A stretch of 64,000 bases of DNA from Caballeronia sordidicola (GTDB lineage Bacteria > Pseudomonadota > Gammaproteobacteria > Burkholderiales > Burkholderiaceae). The DNA is taken from positions 1 through 64,000 of the forward strand of contig NZ_MTHB01000050.1 of the NCBI RefSeq assembly GCF_002220365.1, read 5' to 3'. Position 1 is the first letter of the stretch. Each line of letters begins with the position of its first letter. This document shows, in pieces, positions 26,503 to 34,350 of this stretch. A program made the translations under genes and the position numbers. The notes below the pieces were generated by a model. That model was not told the origin of the DNA and ran no database searches. It saw only the letters and a list, made by a program, of their open reading frames with translations.

Positions 26503-28098
26503 ATGCCTGACCTGACTCTACCCGACAGCAACGACAGCAACGGACCCCGCTCGCTCGGACGCCGGCTGAGCATGCCGATATTCCTCGTCGTGATCGGCGT
26601 TGGCATTATCTATTGCGTGACGCACCTGATGCACGACCTGGAGTCGGTCCAACAGTCCTCGATACTGCCTTACCTCCTGCTCGGCGTCGCCTTGATGATC
26701 GCGCTTGGGTTCGAATTCGTAAATGGTTTCCACGATACGGCAAACGCCGTCGCCACCGTCATCTATACGCATTCGCTCGCGCCTAACCTCGCTGTCGTCT
26801 GGTCGGGCATGTGGAATTTCGCCGGCGTGCTGGTATCGAGCGGCGCGGTGGCATTCGGCATCCTGCAACTGCTGCCGGTGGAACTGATCCTTGGCGTCGG
26901 GACATCGCAGGGTTTCGCGATGGTCTTCGCGCTGCTGATCGCCGCGATCATCTGGAACCTCGGCACCTGGGCGCTCGGCATTCCTTCATCGAGCTCGCAT
27001 ACGTTGATTGGCTCGGTGATCGGCGTCGGCTTGATGAACCAGATGATGCACGGGCCGTCGGGAACCTCGGGTGTCGACTGGGGCCAGGCGCTCGCGGTGG
27101 GCAAATCGCTGCTGTTCTCGCCGCTGGTCGGCTTCATCCTGGCGGGCTTGCTGCTGTACGTGATGAAGCTCGTGGTGCGCGTTCCCGCGCTCTATAAAGA
27201 GCCGAAGAAAAACACGCCGCCGCCGTTCTGGATTCGCTGCCTGTTGATCCTGACCTGCACGGGCGTGTCGTTCGCGCATGGCTCCAATGACGGCCAGAAA
27301 GGCATGGGACTCATCATGCTGATCCTGATCGGCACCGTGCCGACCGCCTATGCGCTGAACAAGGCCGTTACGCCGGCCGAGACGCAGACCTTCCTCTCGG
27401 TCGGCCATCACGCCTCCGAAGTGCTCGGCAAGTACATCAATGGCGCCGCACCCGTGGCCGACCCGCGCGCAACGGTGCAGCTCTACGTGCAGACCAAGGC
27501 GGTCCAGCCGGACACCGTGGTCGCACTCAAGCAGCTCACCGATATCATCGATGGACAAGTCGGGCCGTCATCGTCGATGGCAACCGTGCCGCAAAATATC
27601 GTGAATAACGTGCGCAACAATATGTATGTGGCCTCCGAAGCGCTGCGCTTGATGGACAAGCAAAGTGCGCCCACTTTCGCAGCCGATGACGCCGCCGTGC
27701 TCAAGAACTTCAAAGGCCAGCTCGACCATTCGACCAAGTTCATCCCGACATGGGTGAAGGTGGCCGTGGCGGTGGCACTTGGCTTGGGCACCATGGTCGG
27801 TTGGAAGCGGATCGTGGTGACGGTCGGCGAACGGATCGGCAAAACCCATTTGACGTATGGACAAGGCGCATCGGCGGAACTCGTCGCGATGTTGACCATT
27901 GGCGCGGCGGACGTGTACGGCCTGCCTGTCAGCACGACCCACGTGCTGTCCTCAGGCGTGGCCGGGACAATGGCGGCGAACGGTTCAGGGCTGCAATGGC
28001 GCACCGTGCGCAGCCTCGCGCTTGCCTGGATCCTGACCCTGCCCGTGTCGATCGCACTCGCGGCGGGATTGTTCTGGGTGTTCCGCGGGCTGTTCTAA
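26503..28098 (+). CDS. pit: low-affinity inorganic phosphate transporter (Pit family)
   Basis: A 531-residue PiT permease that imports metal-phosphate complexes with protons. The two duplicated signature motifs are visible: GFEFVNGFHDTANAVATVIY in the N-terminal half and GLPVSTTHVLSSGVAG in the C-terminal half, plus FAHGSNDGQKGMGL. About ten membrane helices flank a hydrophilic central loop (residues ~300-420). The start at 26503 is the first conserved Met. Divergent from the CHAD gene with a 216-bp gap. Confidence 0.92.
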   Translation: MPDLTLPDSNDSNGPRSLGRRLSMPIFLVVIGVGIIYCVTHLMHDLESVQQSSILPYLLLGVALMIALGFEFVNGFHDTANAVATVIYTHSLAPNLAVVWSGMWNFAGVLVSSGAVAFGILQLLPVELILGVGTSQGFAMVFALLIAAIIWNLGTWALGIPSSSSHTLIGSVIGVGLMNQMMHGPSGTSGVDWGQALAVGKSLLFSPLVGFILAGLLLYVMKLVVRVPALYKEPKKNTPPPFWIRCLLILTCTGVSFAHGSNDGQKGMGLIMLILIGTVPTAYALNKAVTPAETQTFLSVGHHASEVLGKYINGAAPVADPRATVQLYVQTKAVQPDTVVALKQLTDIIDGQVGPSSSMATVPQNIVNNVRNNMYVASEALRLMDKQSAPTFAADDAAVLKNFKGQLDHSTKFIPTWVKVAVAVALGLGTMVGWKRIVVTVGERIGKTHLTYGQGASAELVAMLTIGAADVYGLPVSTTHVLSSGVAGTMAANGSGLQWRTVRSLALAWILTLPVSIALAAGLFWVFRGLF

Positions 28099-28118
28099 GC
28101 GGCACATGAATGATGCTG

Positions 28119-28213
28119 ACGGGCTTTTTCAAACATGGTTTCAAGCCCGTTGCACGTTAGTTGCACGTCAGTCTCACGTTGCAGCGCGAGCGGTTTTTTC
28201 AAACTGCTCGCGC
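28119..28213 (+). repeat. two hairpins with a shared loop sequence downstream of pit
   Basis: Hairpin 1: ACGGGCTT (28119-28126) pairs with AAGCCCGT (28143-28150). Hairpin 2: GCGCGAGC (28184-28191) pairs with GCTCGCGC (28206-28213). Both loops contain TTTTTCAAAC. Between them lie direct repeats of ttgcacgt. Neither stem is followed by a T tract, so these are not standard terminators. The rest of 28214-28451 holds a 9-bp duplication (gcagaattt) and no gene I recognise. Confidence 0.65.
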
Positions 28214-28451
28214 GCCTGCAGAATTTGCAGAATTTGCCGATGGCCAGCATCTGTTTCTCCTCCCTCCGTATTCCCTCCCCCCTTCCAAGTTTTCCCCGAC
28301 AGGCACAGCGCTTGCTCTATCAATGCGGCAATCGCGAGGGTATTGGTGCTGCGGACACGCAAGCTGAGGCAATCCGCCGATACTCACGCCGCACCAGACG
28401 CGGCATCGCCATTCACTCTTCAGCAGACTTTAATAATTAAGGAGAAGTGGA

Positions 28452-28607
28452 ATGATCGGAACAATCTTGCTTGTCGTGTTGATCCTGCTGCTGCTCGGCG
28501 CTTTCCCCTCATGGCCGCACAGCCGTAGCTGGGGGTATGGCCCAAGCGGGATCCTGGGCGTGGTGGTAATCATTGTGATCGTGCTGTTGCTCATGGGAAG
28601 AATCTAG
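28452..28607 (+). CDS. small DUF3309-family membrane protein
   Basis: A 51-residue protein with two hydrophobic segments (ILLVVLILLLLGAF and ILGVVVIIVIVLLLMG) joined by a SWPHSRSWGYGPSG turn, the hallmark of DUF3309 proteins. Function is unknown. AAGGAG lies eleven bases before the ATG. It stands alone. Confidence 0.85.
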   Translation: MIGTILLVVLILLLLGAFPSWPHSRSWGYGPSGILGVVVIIVIVLLLMGRI

Positions 28608-28721
28608 AGTCATACGTCGGCCGGTGCGTCAGTCGCTTGTCCTGTGATCCGGCGCTGGGTTGAAACTGCCCGCGCCTAGAGCGCAGCGGCACGTTAGGAA
28701 AGCTTGAAACCGCTGTGTTAT

Positions 28722-28762
28722 CGCCTGCCAAAAGGAGAACATCCCTTACGGCAGGCGGTTTT
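28722..28762 (+). terminator. hairpin, probable terminator between DUF3309 and the SDR gene
   Basis: CGCCTGCC pairs with GGCAGGCG across a 20-base loop, followed by GTTTTC. The long loop and short T run make it a moderate candidate. Confidence 0.5.
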
Positions 28763-28823
28763 CATTGGCTACTGACCGCGCTTCGACATCCGCTACATCC
28801 GCTAATCAAGGAGTACACATTTC

Positions 28824-29612
28824 ATGGACCTCCACCTGGAAGGCAAACTCGCGCTCGTCTCGGGATCGACAAAAGGCATTGGCCTGGCCATTGCCACCGG
28901 ACTGGCGCGTGAAGGTGCGCGCGTGATCGTGAACGGGCGCAAGCAAGCATCCGTCGACGAAGCCCTGGCAAAGCTGCGCGCCCAGGTGCCCAACGCGGAA
29001 GCGGAAGGTTTCGCCGGTGATCTCTCCGACGTGGGCCAGATCGATGCGCTGGTCGCGCAATACCCTGCCGTCGACGTTCTGGTGAACAACCTCGGCATCT
29101 TCGATCCAAAGCCGTTCGAGGAAATTCCGGATCACGAATGGCTGCGTTTCTTCGATACCAACGTGATGTCCGGCGTACGGCTGGCGCGCGCCTATCTGCC
29201 GAAGATGAAAGCGAAGAACTGGGGCCGTGTGGTGTTCATCAGCAGCGAGAGCGGCATTCAGATTCCCGTCGAAATGATCCATTACGGCGTGACAAAAACG
29301 GCGCAACTCGGGTTGTCGCGTGGGCTCGCCGAACACTGCGCAGGCACGGGCGTGACAGTGAACGCGGTATTACCCGGTCCGACGCATTCCGACGGTCTCG
29401 ACGAAATGGCAGCGAAAGGCATGGGCGACAAGTCGTTCGCGGAGTTCGAGAAAGGCTTCTTCGAAACGGAACGGCCAAGTTCGCTGCTCAAGCGGTTTGC
29501 CACGACGGAAGAAGTAGCAAATATGGTGGTGTATGTGTGCTCGGAAGCGTCGTCGGCTACGAATGGCGCTGCGCTGCGGGTGGACGGCGGAGTTGTGCGG
29601 TCTGCTTTTTAG
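28824..29612 (+). CDS. SDR-family NAD(P)-dependent oxidoreductase
   Basis: A 262-residue classical short-chain dehydrogenase. The cofactor loop reads VSGSTKGIGLAIA, followed by VLVNNLGIF, a catalytic Ser in FISSESG, and YGVTKTAQLG (Tyr-x3-Lys). VNAVLPGPTHSDG and the C-terminal GAALRVDGG are standard. An Arg after the first strand (NGRKQAS) suggests NADP preference (inference). Substrate unknown; no pathway partners adjoin. Confidence 0.88.
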   Translation: MDLHLEGKLALVSGSTKGIGLAIATGLAREGARVIVNGRKQASVDEALAKLRAQVPNAEAEGFAGDLSDVGQIDALVAQYPAVDVLVNNLGIFDPKPFEEIPDHEWLRFFDTNVMSGVRLARAYLPKMKAKNWGRVVFISSESGIQIPVEMIHYGVTKTAQLGLSRGLAEHCAGTGVTVNAVLPGPTHSDGLDEMAAKGMGDKSFAEFEKGFFETERPSSLLKRFATTEEVANMVVYVCSEASSATNGAALRVDGGVVRSAF

Positions 29613-29657
29613 AACGGTGAGCGCCGCGCAAGCAGGATCAATGCACTACATACAGGA

Positions 29658-30020
29658 TCACACGCGCAAGACACGTCCGTCCGGCCCGATCAGCGGCGGC
29701 AGGCGCGGCGTTGAGTCCGTCCCTCTGGGCGCCGTTTTCGGATGCCCTGGAGTTGCCGGGGCTGGCGTGAGCGCCGGCGGCGCCAGGTTGGTTTTATCGG
29801 CGACTTGCTTGACGGCCGGGCCGCTCTTGCGCTTTTTCTTTGCCTGCGCCGACTGCACGCTGCGCGGTTTCGCCTTCGATTTATGCATTTGCGCTTCGGG
29901 CGGATTCCAGACCTCGACGTATCGCTCAGCGGCTACCGCTGCCAGCGGGCCCAAACCCATGAATCCGGCCAGGACCGCAAGCACGACGTTCGAAGAGAGT
30001 GTGGATAAAGCAGATCTCAC
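29658..30020 (-). CDS. small secreted basic, proline-rich protein (GTG start)
   Basis: I do not recognise a family. From a GTG at 30020, preceded by CTGGAG at eight-base spacing, the frame encodes 120 residues: a signal-like N-terminus (SNVVLAVLAGFMGLGPLAAV ending AA-ER), then a Lys-rich segment (HKSKAKPRS, KKKRKSG) and a Pro-rich tail ending LIGPDGRVLRV. A longer ATG frame to 30185 overlaps the upstream gene and lacks a ribosome site. It starts 20 bp after the next gene's stop, so the two are probably co-transcribed. Confidence 0.6.
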   Translation of the reverse strand: MRSALSTLSSNVVLAVLAGFMGLGPLAAVAAERYVEVWNPPEAQMHKSKAKPRSVQSAQAKKKRKSGPAVKQVADKTNLAPPALTPAPATPGHPKTAPRGTDSTPRLPPLIGPDGRVLRV

Positions 30021-30039
30021 AACAAATGCTCCAGAGTGT

Positions 30040-30261
30040 TCAGTGTCCGCCAGCGCGCGAAAGTATAGCGTCCAGCGAGCGCTGCGATGTGTCGAGTTCA
30101 AGCAACGCACTGTCCAGCCGTTGCAGCGCCAACGCAACTGTGCGGCCCTCGGCGTCCAGTTCCGGTTCGCTTCGCGTAGCGTCAAAAGCGGCCGATACCG
30201 CGCGGGTTGCCTGCACGTATCGCGCGAGCGCAGCGGCTTCGGCAGAAGAATGACTGTTCAT
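30040..30261 (-). CDS. hypothetical small Ala-rich helical protein
   Basis: A 73-residue protein starting MNSHSSAEAAALARYVQATR. It is alanine-rich, predicted all-helical with heptad-like leucines (ALQRLDSALLELDTSQRSLD). No family recognised. It is upstream of, and likely in an operon with, the secreted basic protein. Confidence 0.5.
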   Translation of the reverse strand: MNSHSSAEAAALARYVQATRAVSAAFDATRSEPELDAEGRTVALALQRLDSALLELDTSQRSLDAILSRAGGH

Positions 30262-30420
30262 GTTCCGTGTCCATGCAAAAGCATTCACCTGTATGAATAT
30301 ACAGTAATGTCGCGCGACGGAAAAGCATTCACGCGGCAATGCGCAGTGTGCACGTAAACCCGTCTGGTTTTAAGTTGCACTTAATTGTCAGAGGGCACAT
30401 TACAAACGCGAGCTTTTATC

Positions 30421-30442
30421 GCCGCCATCGAGGGCGGCTTTT
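30421..30442 (+). terminator. short GC hairpin with T run
   Basis: GCCGCC pairs with GGCGGC across ATCGAG(G), followed by TTTT. It lies just before a small plus-strand ORF, so it may be an attenuator-like or stray terminator. Confidence 0.5.
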
Positions 30443-30472
30443 GAATCAGGGCTTTCACCGCGAGGACACGTC

Positions 30473-30745
30473 ATGGCCGCCAGCGCATCGTTTCAAAACA
30501 TCAAGTCCACGATGAAAACCGAACACGCCCTGCCGCTGCACGAATGCCGGCTTTCCGAGGCCGTGGAAAGGCCGTGGGGCAAGCCGTACAGAACAGTCGA
30601 ATGGGCGCGCAAAAGCGATCCCTGCAGTCAATTGAGCGTGGTTCCGGCAGAGTTCACTACCTCCGAGATTGCCGAGGTATTGCGTGCGCACGTGTCGGGT
30701 CGGCGGTACGGTCCCACGGATTCCGACGGGACCGTCCAGGAATGA
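30473..30745 (+). CDS. hypothetical 90-residue protein
   Basis: ATG at 30473 is preceded by GCGAGGACACGTC, a fair ribosome site. The product is hydrophilic, with no signal or membrane segment. No family is recognised. TTSEIAEVLRAHVSGRRYGP is the most structured-looking part. Coding status is uncertain. Confidence 0.4.
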   Translation: MAASASFQNIKSTMKTEHALPLHECRLSEAVERPWGKPYRTVEWARKSDPCSQLSVVPAEFTTSEIAEVLRAHVSGRRYGPTDSDGTVQE

Positions 30746-30860
30746 CTTTTTCCATACCACGCTAAACACCAGCAGCGGCCCTTTTTGGCTCCGCTGCTTG
30801 GCGAAAACAGTCGGACACGGACGGACACAACCTTGGACGCGCATCCGGGCTGGAAGTTAA

Positions 30861-30903
30861 AACTTGATAAAGTCCATAAATGGACTAATATACGAATCAA
30901 GTT
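30861..30903 (+). promoter_or_regulatory. toxin-antitoxin promoter with nested inverted repeats
   Basis: The inner palindrome AGTCCATAAATGGACT (30871-30886) sits between TTGATA (30864-30869) and TAATAT (30886-30891), a 16-bp-spaced promoter. An outer 8-bp inverted repeat, AACTTGAT (30861-30868) and ATCAAGTT (30896-30903), encloses it. This is a strong autoregulatory operator candidate for the downstream Xre-RES pair. Confidence 0.72.
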
Positions 30904-30920
30904 CTTAACGAGACTTTTCT

Positions 30921-31343
30921 ATGCCACGCGCTCAACGCGTCCCGCGTCCTGTTCCTGCGCCACAACCTTCTATCGCGGACATGTCTGCGGCGGGCTTGCG
31001 TGCATTTTTCAATATCGCGCGCGACTGGGCCTTGTCGGCCGACGAGCAGATCGTCCTGCTCGGCTCGCCCGGGCGGTCTACCTTCTTCAAGTGGAAAGCC
31101 ACGCCGCAAACGGCGCGTCTCGGGCGCGACACGCTCGAGCGGCTCTCGCTGATTCTCGGTATCTACAAGGCGCTGCAGATCCTGTTACCGCAAGCCGAAG
31201 CCGCGGATGGCTGGATCAAGCGCGCGAATACCGCGCCGCCATTCGGCGGACGGCGCGCGCTTGACCGCATGCTCGCGGGCAACGTTAGCGATCTCGTGGC
31301 GGTTCGCCAATATCTCGATGCAATGCGGGGCGGTTGGGCGTGA
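30921..31343 (+). CDS. Xre/MbcA/ParS-type antitoxin
   Basis: A 140-residue protein with an N-terminal Xre-like helix bundle (LRAFFNIARDWALSADEQIV, STFFKWKATPQTARLGRDTL) and the C-terminal toxin-binding domain (GRRALDRMLAGNVSDLVAVR). These are typical of antitoxins paired with RES toxins. Its stop overlaps the toxin start (GTGA), so translation is coupled. It probably represses its own promoter through the palindromes upstream. Confidence 0.88.
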   Translation: MPRAQRVPRPVPAPQPSIADMSAAGLRAFFNIARDWALSADEQIVLLGSPGRSTFFKWKATPQTARLGRDTLERLSLILGIYKALQILLPQAEAADGWIKRANTAPPFGGRRALDRMLAGNVSDLVAVRQYLDAMRGGWA

Positions 31344-32077
31344 GCGATCTATCCAATCTGCCGCACGCTGAGAACGACTGGCACGCTGAGTGGCCGCATA
31401 TCGACCTCAACTGGTCACCGGCCTACCGTGTGATTCCCACACGTTTTCCTGCCGTGAACCTGTTCGACCGGGTTGCGTCGCCCCAGGATTTCGATGCCCT
31501 TTACGCACTCGAGGCCATGACTAATGACCGCTTGCGCACGGAAGTGGGCGACCTGGATCTGGTGCCGCTTGTCGAGCGCCAGTTCGGTGCCGGCTATGGC
31601 CCGATCATGGCAGCCTTCACGCATCTGAACCCGAACGGCAGCCGTTTTTCCGATGGCAGCTACGGCGTGTTTTATTGTGCGCGCGACCGGCGCACGGCCA
31701 TTGAGGAGACGCGCTATCACTCAGCGCTGTTTCTCGCGGACACGAAACAAGCGCCGCTGCGGCAGCAGATGCGCCTCTACACGGTATTGGCGCAAGGCGA
31801 CGTCGTCGATCTATGCAAGGGGCGGCTGGAACAAGCTGCGCTCAATCCCGCGATTCTTTCGCCATCGAGTTATGTCGCGGGCCAGGCGTTGGGACGGGCT
31901 GCACGCGAAGCGGGCGCACCGGGAATTGCGTATCCATCGGTGCGGGATCACGGTGGCGAATGCCTTGCCGCTTTCCGCACTACCCTGCTGCGCGATTGTC
32001 ATCACGCTGCTTATCTGGAATACGAATGGAACGGCGAGGCCGTGACCAACGTCTTCGAAATGAGCAAGGTTGGTTAA
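31340..32077 (+). CDS. RES-domain toxin (NAD+-degrading)
   Basis: A 245-residue RES-family protein. Characterised RES toxins hydrolyse or phosphorolyse NAD+. Conserved segments: AYRVIPTRFPAVNLFDR (Arg), FSDGSYGVFYCARDRRTAIE and ETRYH (Tyr, Glu), SSYVAGQALGRAAREAG and GIAYPSVRD. Start chosen at GTG 31340, overlapping the antitoxin TGA; a TTG two codons upstream is possible. All key residues appear present, so the toxin looks active. Confidence 0.88.
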   Translation: MSDLSNLPHAENDWHAEWPHIDLNWSPAYRVIPTRFPAVNLFDRVASPQDFDALYALEAMTNDRLRTEVGDLDLVPLVERQFGAGYGPIMAAFTHLNPNGSRFSDGSYGVFYCARDRRTAIEETRYHSALFLADTKQAPLRQQMRLYTVLAQGDVVDLCKGRLEQAALNPAILSPSSYVAGQALGRAAREAGAPGIAYPSVRDHGGECLAAFRTTLLRDCHHAAYLEYEWNGEAVTNVFEMSKVG

Positions 32078-32091
32078 GCCGAGCAACTCAA

Positions 32092-33402
32092 CTAGCTGAT
32101 AGACACTGCCGTCGACGACCGTACGCGCGCGATCTTCTTGGTCGCGGGACGTGCGGCCGTCGATGCGGCTTTCGGCGCGGCAGCCTTCGACACCGCCGCC
32201 AGCGCCTCCATCCCGACATCTTTCGATTTCGATGAGTTCTTCAGCGCGGCCGTTTTCGCCTTTTGACTGGACTTGGCAAGCAGCCGGGCGAGCCGCGGGT
32301 CCGCGCCATTCGCCGGGCTCTTGCGGCCTCGCGCTGCTTCGCGAGCGCGCCGCTTCGCGTCTTTTTCCAGAAAAATGGCGAGCATTGCTTCGTCGGTCTT
32401 CAGGCCGGATCGGCGGGAGGGCGGCAGTTCATCGGCGAGTTCACCGGCTTCGAACGCTTCGATCACCGCCGGATGGACATAGCATTTGCGGCACACGGCC
32501 GGTGTGTTGCGCAACATCTTCGATACTTCCTTGATCGTGCCGACCACATGCTTGCGCGCTTCGGTGACGGTTTCCCACGCGAGCTTGCGCAACGCCGCCA
32601 GGGCAAACACGCTGCCGGCCCATGTCCGGTAGTCCTTAGCGGTGAAATCTGCGCCGGTGATGTCGTGGAGGTAGTCGTTGATATCGGAGGAGCTGACGGT
32701 GTGGCGTTCGCCGTTCGCGTCGAGGTACTGGAACAGATCGTGGCCGGGCAGGTCCATGCAGCGCTTTATGATCCTGGCGATGCGAGGGTCGCTCACCGAG
32801 ACATCGTGTTCTATCCCGCTTTTGCCGCGGAACTGGAAGCGCAGCGTGCCGGCTTTGACGCTCAGGTGTTTCTTGCGCAGGGTGGTGAGTCCGTACGACT
32901 TATTTTCGCGCGCGTATTCTTCGCTGCCTACGCGAACCAGCGTGGTGTCGAGGAGCCTGACCACGGTGGCCAAGACCTTATCCCGCGGCATACCTTCGAG
33001 TTCGAGGTCGCGGGTTACGCGTGCACGCAGTTTCGGTAATACGGCGCCGAACGCCAGCATCCGTTCGTACTTGGTGGCGTCGCGGGTTTCGCGCCAACGC
33101 GGGTGATATCGATACTGCTTGCGGCCACGGGCGTCGCGGCCGGTGGCTTGCAGGTGGCCACGTGAGTCGGGGCAAATCCAGACGTTGGTGTAAGCGGGTG
33201 GGATAGCGAGCGCGTTGATGCGCTTGATGTCGGCATCGTCAGAGAGGGGTGTGCCCTGGGTATTGGAATAGACGAAGGCGCCGTTTTTCCACGCGCGGGT
33301 GTAGCCGGGGCGGGAGTCATCGACGTAGCGCAGACCTGGGGGCAGGTCTTCCGGGCAGCCCTTGATCTCGCTCTGCGGTTGTGGGTCCAGGGTTGATGTC
33401 AC
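32092..33402 (-). CDS. type IB DNA topoisomerase (poxvirus-like)
   Basis: A 436-residue topoisomerase IB that nicks and religates one strand to relax supercoils. The N-terminal domain shows DIKRINALAIPPAYTNVWIC; the catalytic domain shows RVGSEEYARENKSYGLTTLR (Arg/Lys residues), TAKDYRTWAGS and the active-site Tyr in CRKCYVHPAVIEAF. The last ~80 residues are a Lys/Ala/Ser-rich tail, probably for DNA binding. It is convergent with the RES toxin, 14 bp apart. Confidence 0.92.
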   Translation of the reverse strand: MTSTLDPQPQSEIKGCPEDLPPGLRYVDDSRPGYTRAWKNGAFVYSNTQGTPLSDDADIKRINALAIPPAYTNVWICPDSRGHLQATGRDARGRKQYRYHPRWRETRDATKYERMLAFGAVLPKLRARVTRDLELEGMPRDKVLATVVRLLDTTLVRVGSEEYARENKSYGLTTLRKKHLSVKAGTLRFQFRGKSGIEHDVSVSDPRIARIIKRCMDLPGHDLFQYLDANGERHTVSSSDINDYLHDITGADFTAKDYRTWAGSVFALAALRKLAWETVTEARKHVVGTIKEVSKMLRNTPAVCRKCYVHPAVIEAFEAGELADELPPSRRSGLKTDEAMLAIFLEKDAKRRAREAARGRKSPANGADPRLARLLAKSSQKAKTAALKNSSKSKDVGMEALAAVSKAAAPKAASTAARPATKKIARVRSSTAVSIS

Positions 33403-33457
33403 TGCGTGCCTCGCTTGGATCTCGCTCGATTAGACGGGATCCAAGCAAAGCCCATAC

Positions 33458-34195
33458 CTACGGAAGAGCCAACTCCCTGGCCCCTTCCGCACTCGCCCAA
33501 CCCTGCTTGACCGACCAGCGCTGATCGGTGCCAGCCTCAACGATAGTGAGGCGCCCGTCATCGGTATAAGCGCCAGTGTCGATAAAAATCTGCGACCCGA
33601 TCTGCTTGATCGCCTTCATGGGCGTATGCCCGCAATAGGTTGGCGATAATCCCCGCTGCCAGGCGGCCTTCCCGGTCCCCAGCGCAAGCGAACGCCCCCA
33701 CAGCAGCTGCTGGCGGATATCGTCGGGGAAATACGCGACTTCCAGATCAGCGTCGCTGCCAAAAAACTCCGCATGCAGCACGTTGAACCGCGTTGGACCG
33801 TCGCCGACAATTCGCACCAACGGAACACTCGCCAGCTTCGCGGCAATTCCCCTCAGTTGCTCATCCGGCAGGTTCGCCGCCCACGCTCCGCCGATCGAAT
33901 ACCACACGTGGCGCTGCATCTTGCCCGCCGCAACCGCGCACAACGCGTCTTCGTGATTGCCCAGCACAGGGTAGAACCAGGGTTTATCGAGCAAGTCTAT
34001 AGCCGCCAGCGAATCGCTGCCGCGATCGACCAGATCGCCTACGGAAAACAGGCGATCACGCGAACCATCGAAAGCGATTTCACTAAGCAAATACCGCAGG
34101 GCGTCGACGCAGCCGTGCAGGTCGCCAACCACAAGGTCACGGCCAGCTTTGTTCGCCGGATGCCAGCAAACGACAGGATGAGTAGAAGCAGTCAT
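33458..34195 (-). CDS. PPP-family metallophosphoesterase
   Basis: A 245-residue calcineurin-like phosphoesterase related to bacterial serine/threonine phosphatases and diadenosine tetraphosphatases. Metal ligands are visible in VVGDLHGCVD, SVGDLVDRGSDS and VLGNHEDALC, with a late CGHTPMK and FIDTGAY. Substrate cannot be told from sequence. It is upstream of topoisomerase IB on the same strand. Confidence 0.87.
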   Translation of the reverse strand: MTASTHPVVCWHPANKAGRDLVVGDLHGCVDALRYLLSEIAFDGSRDRLFSVGDLVDRGSDSLAAIDLLDKPWFYPVLGNHEDALCAVAAGKMQRHVWYSIGGAWAANLPDEQLRGIAAKLASVPLVRIVGDGPTRFNVLHAEFFGSDADLEVAYFPDDIRQQLLWGRSLALGTGKAAWQRGLSPTYCGHTPMKAIKQIGSQIFIDTGAYTDDGRLTIVEAGTDQRWSVKQGWASAEGARELALP

Positions 34196-34304
34196 AGCAG
34201 CAATTTTAATCTTACAAAACGCACGGATATGCGCGCCAACTCGCTTTCCAACAAATTACCTACCCACATTCTGGAACGGCCCCCGGCAATGCGCAACACG
34301 ATCA

Positions 34305-34335
34305 GCTTGGCACGGCAATAATTGCCGCGCCAAGC
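34305..34335. terminator. 31-nt near-perfect palindrome downstream of the cytochrome c gene
   Basis: GCTTGGC/GCCAAGC outer arms and CGGCAAT/ATTGCCG inner arms are separated by single unpaired bases on each side. It lies 16 bp past the stop of the dehydrogenase operon. No T tract follows on either strand, so it may stabilise the 3' end or act as a protein site. Confidence 0.6.
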
Positions 34336-34350
34336 CTCATTACACCGTAT

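Noticed and set aside
31334..31340. TTG at 31334 as the RES toxin start
   Set aside because: GTG at 31340 overlaps the antitoxin stop in the usual coupled manner; the difference is only two codons.
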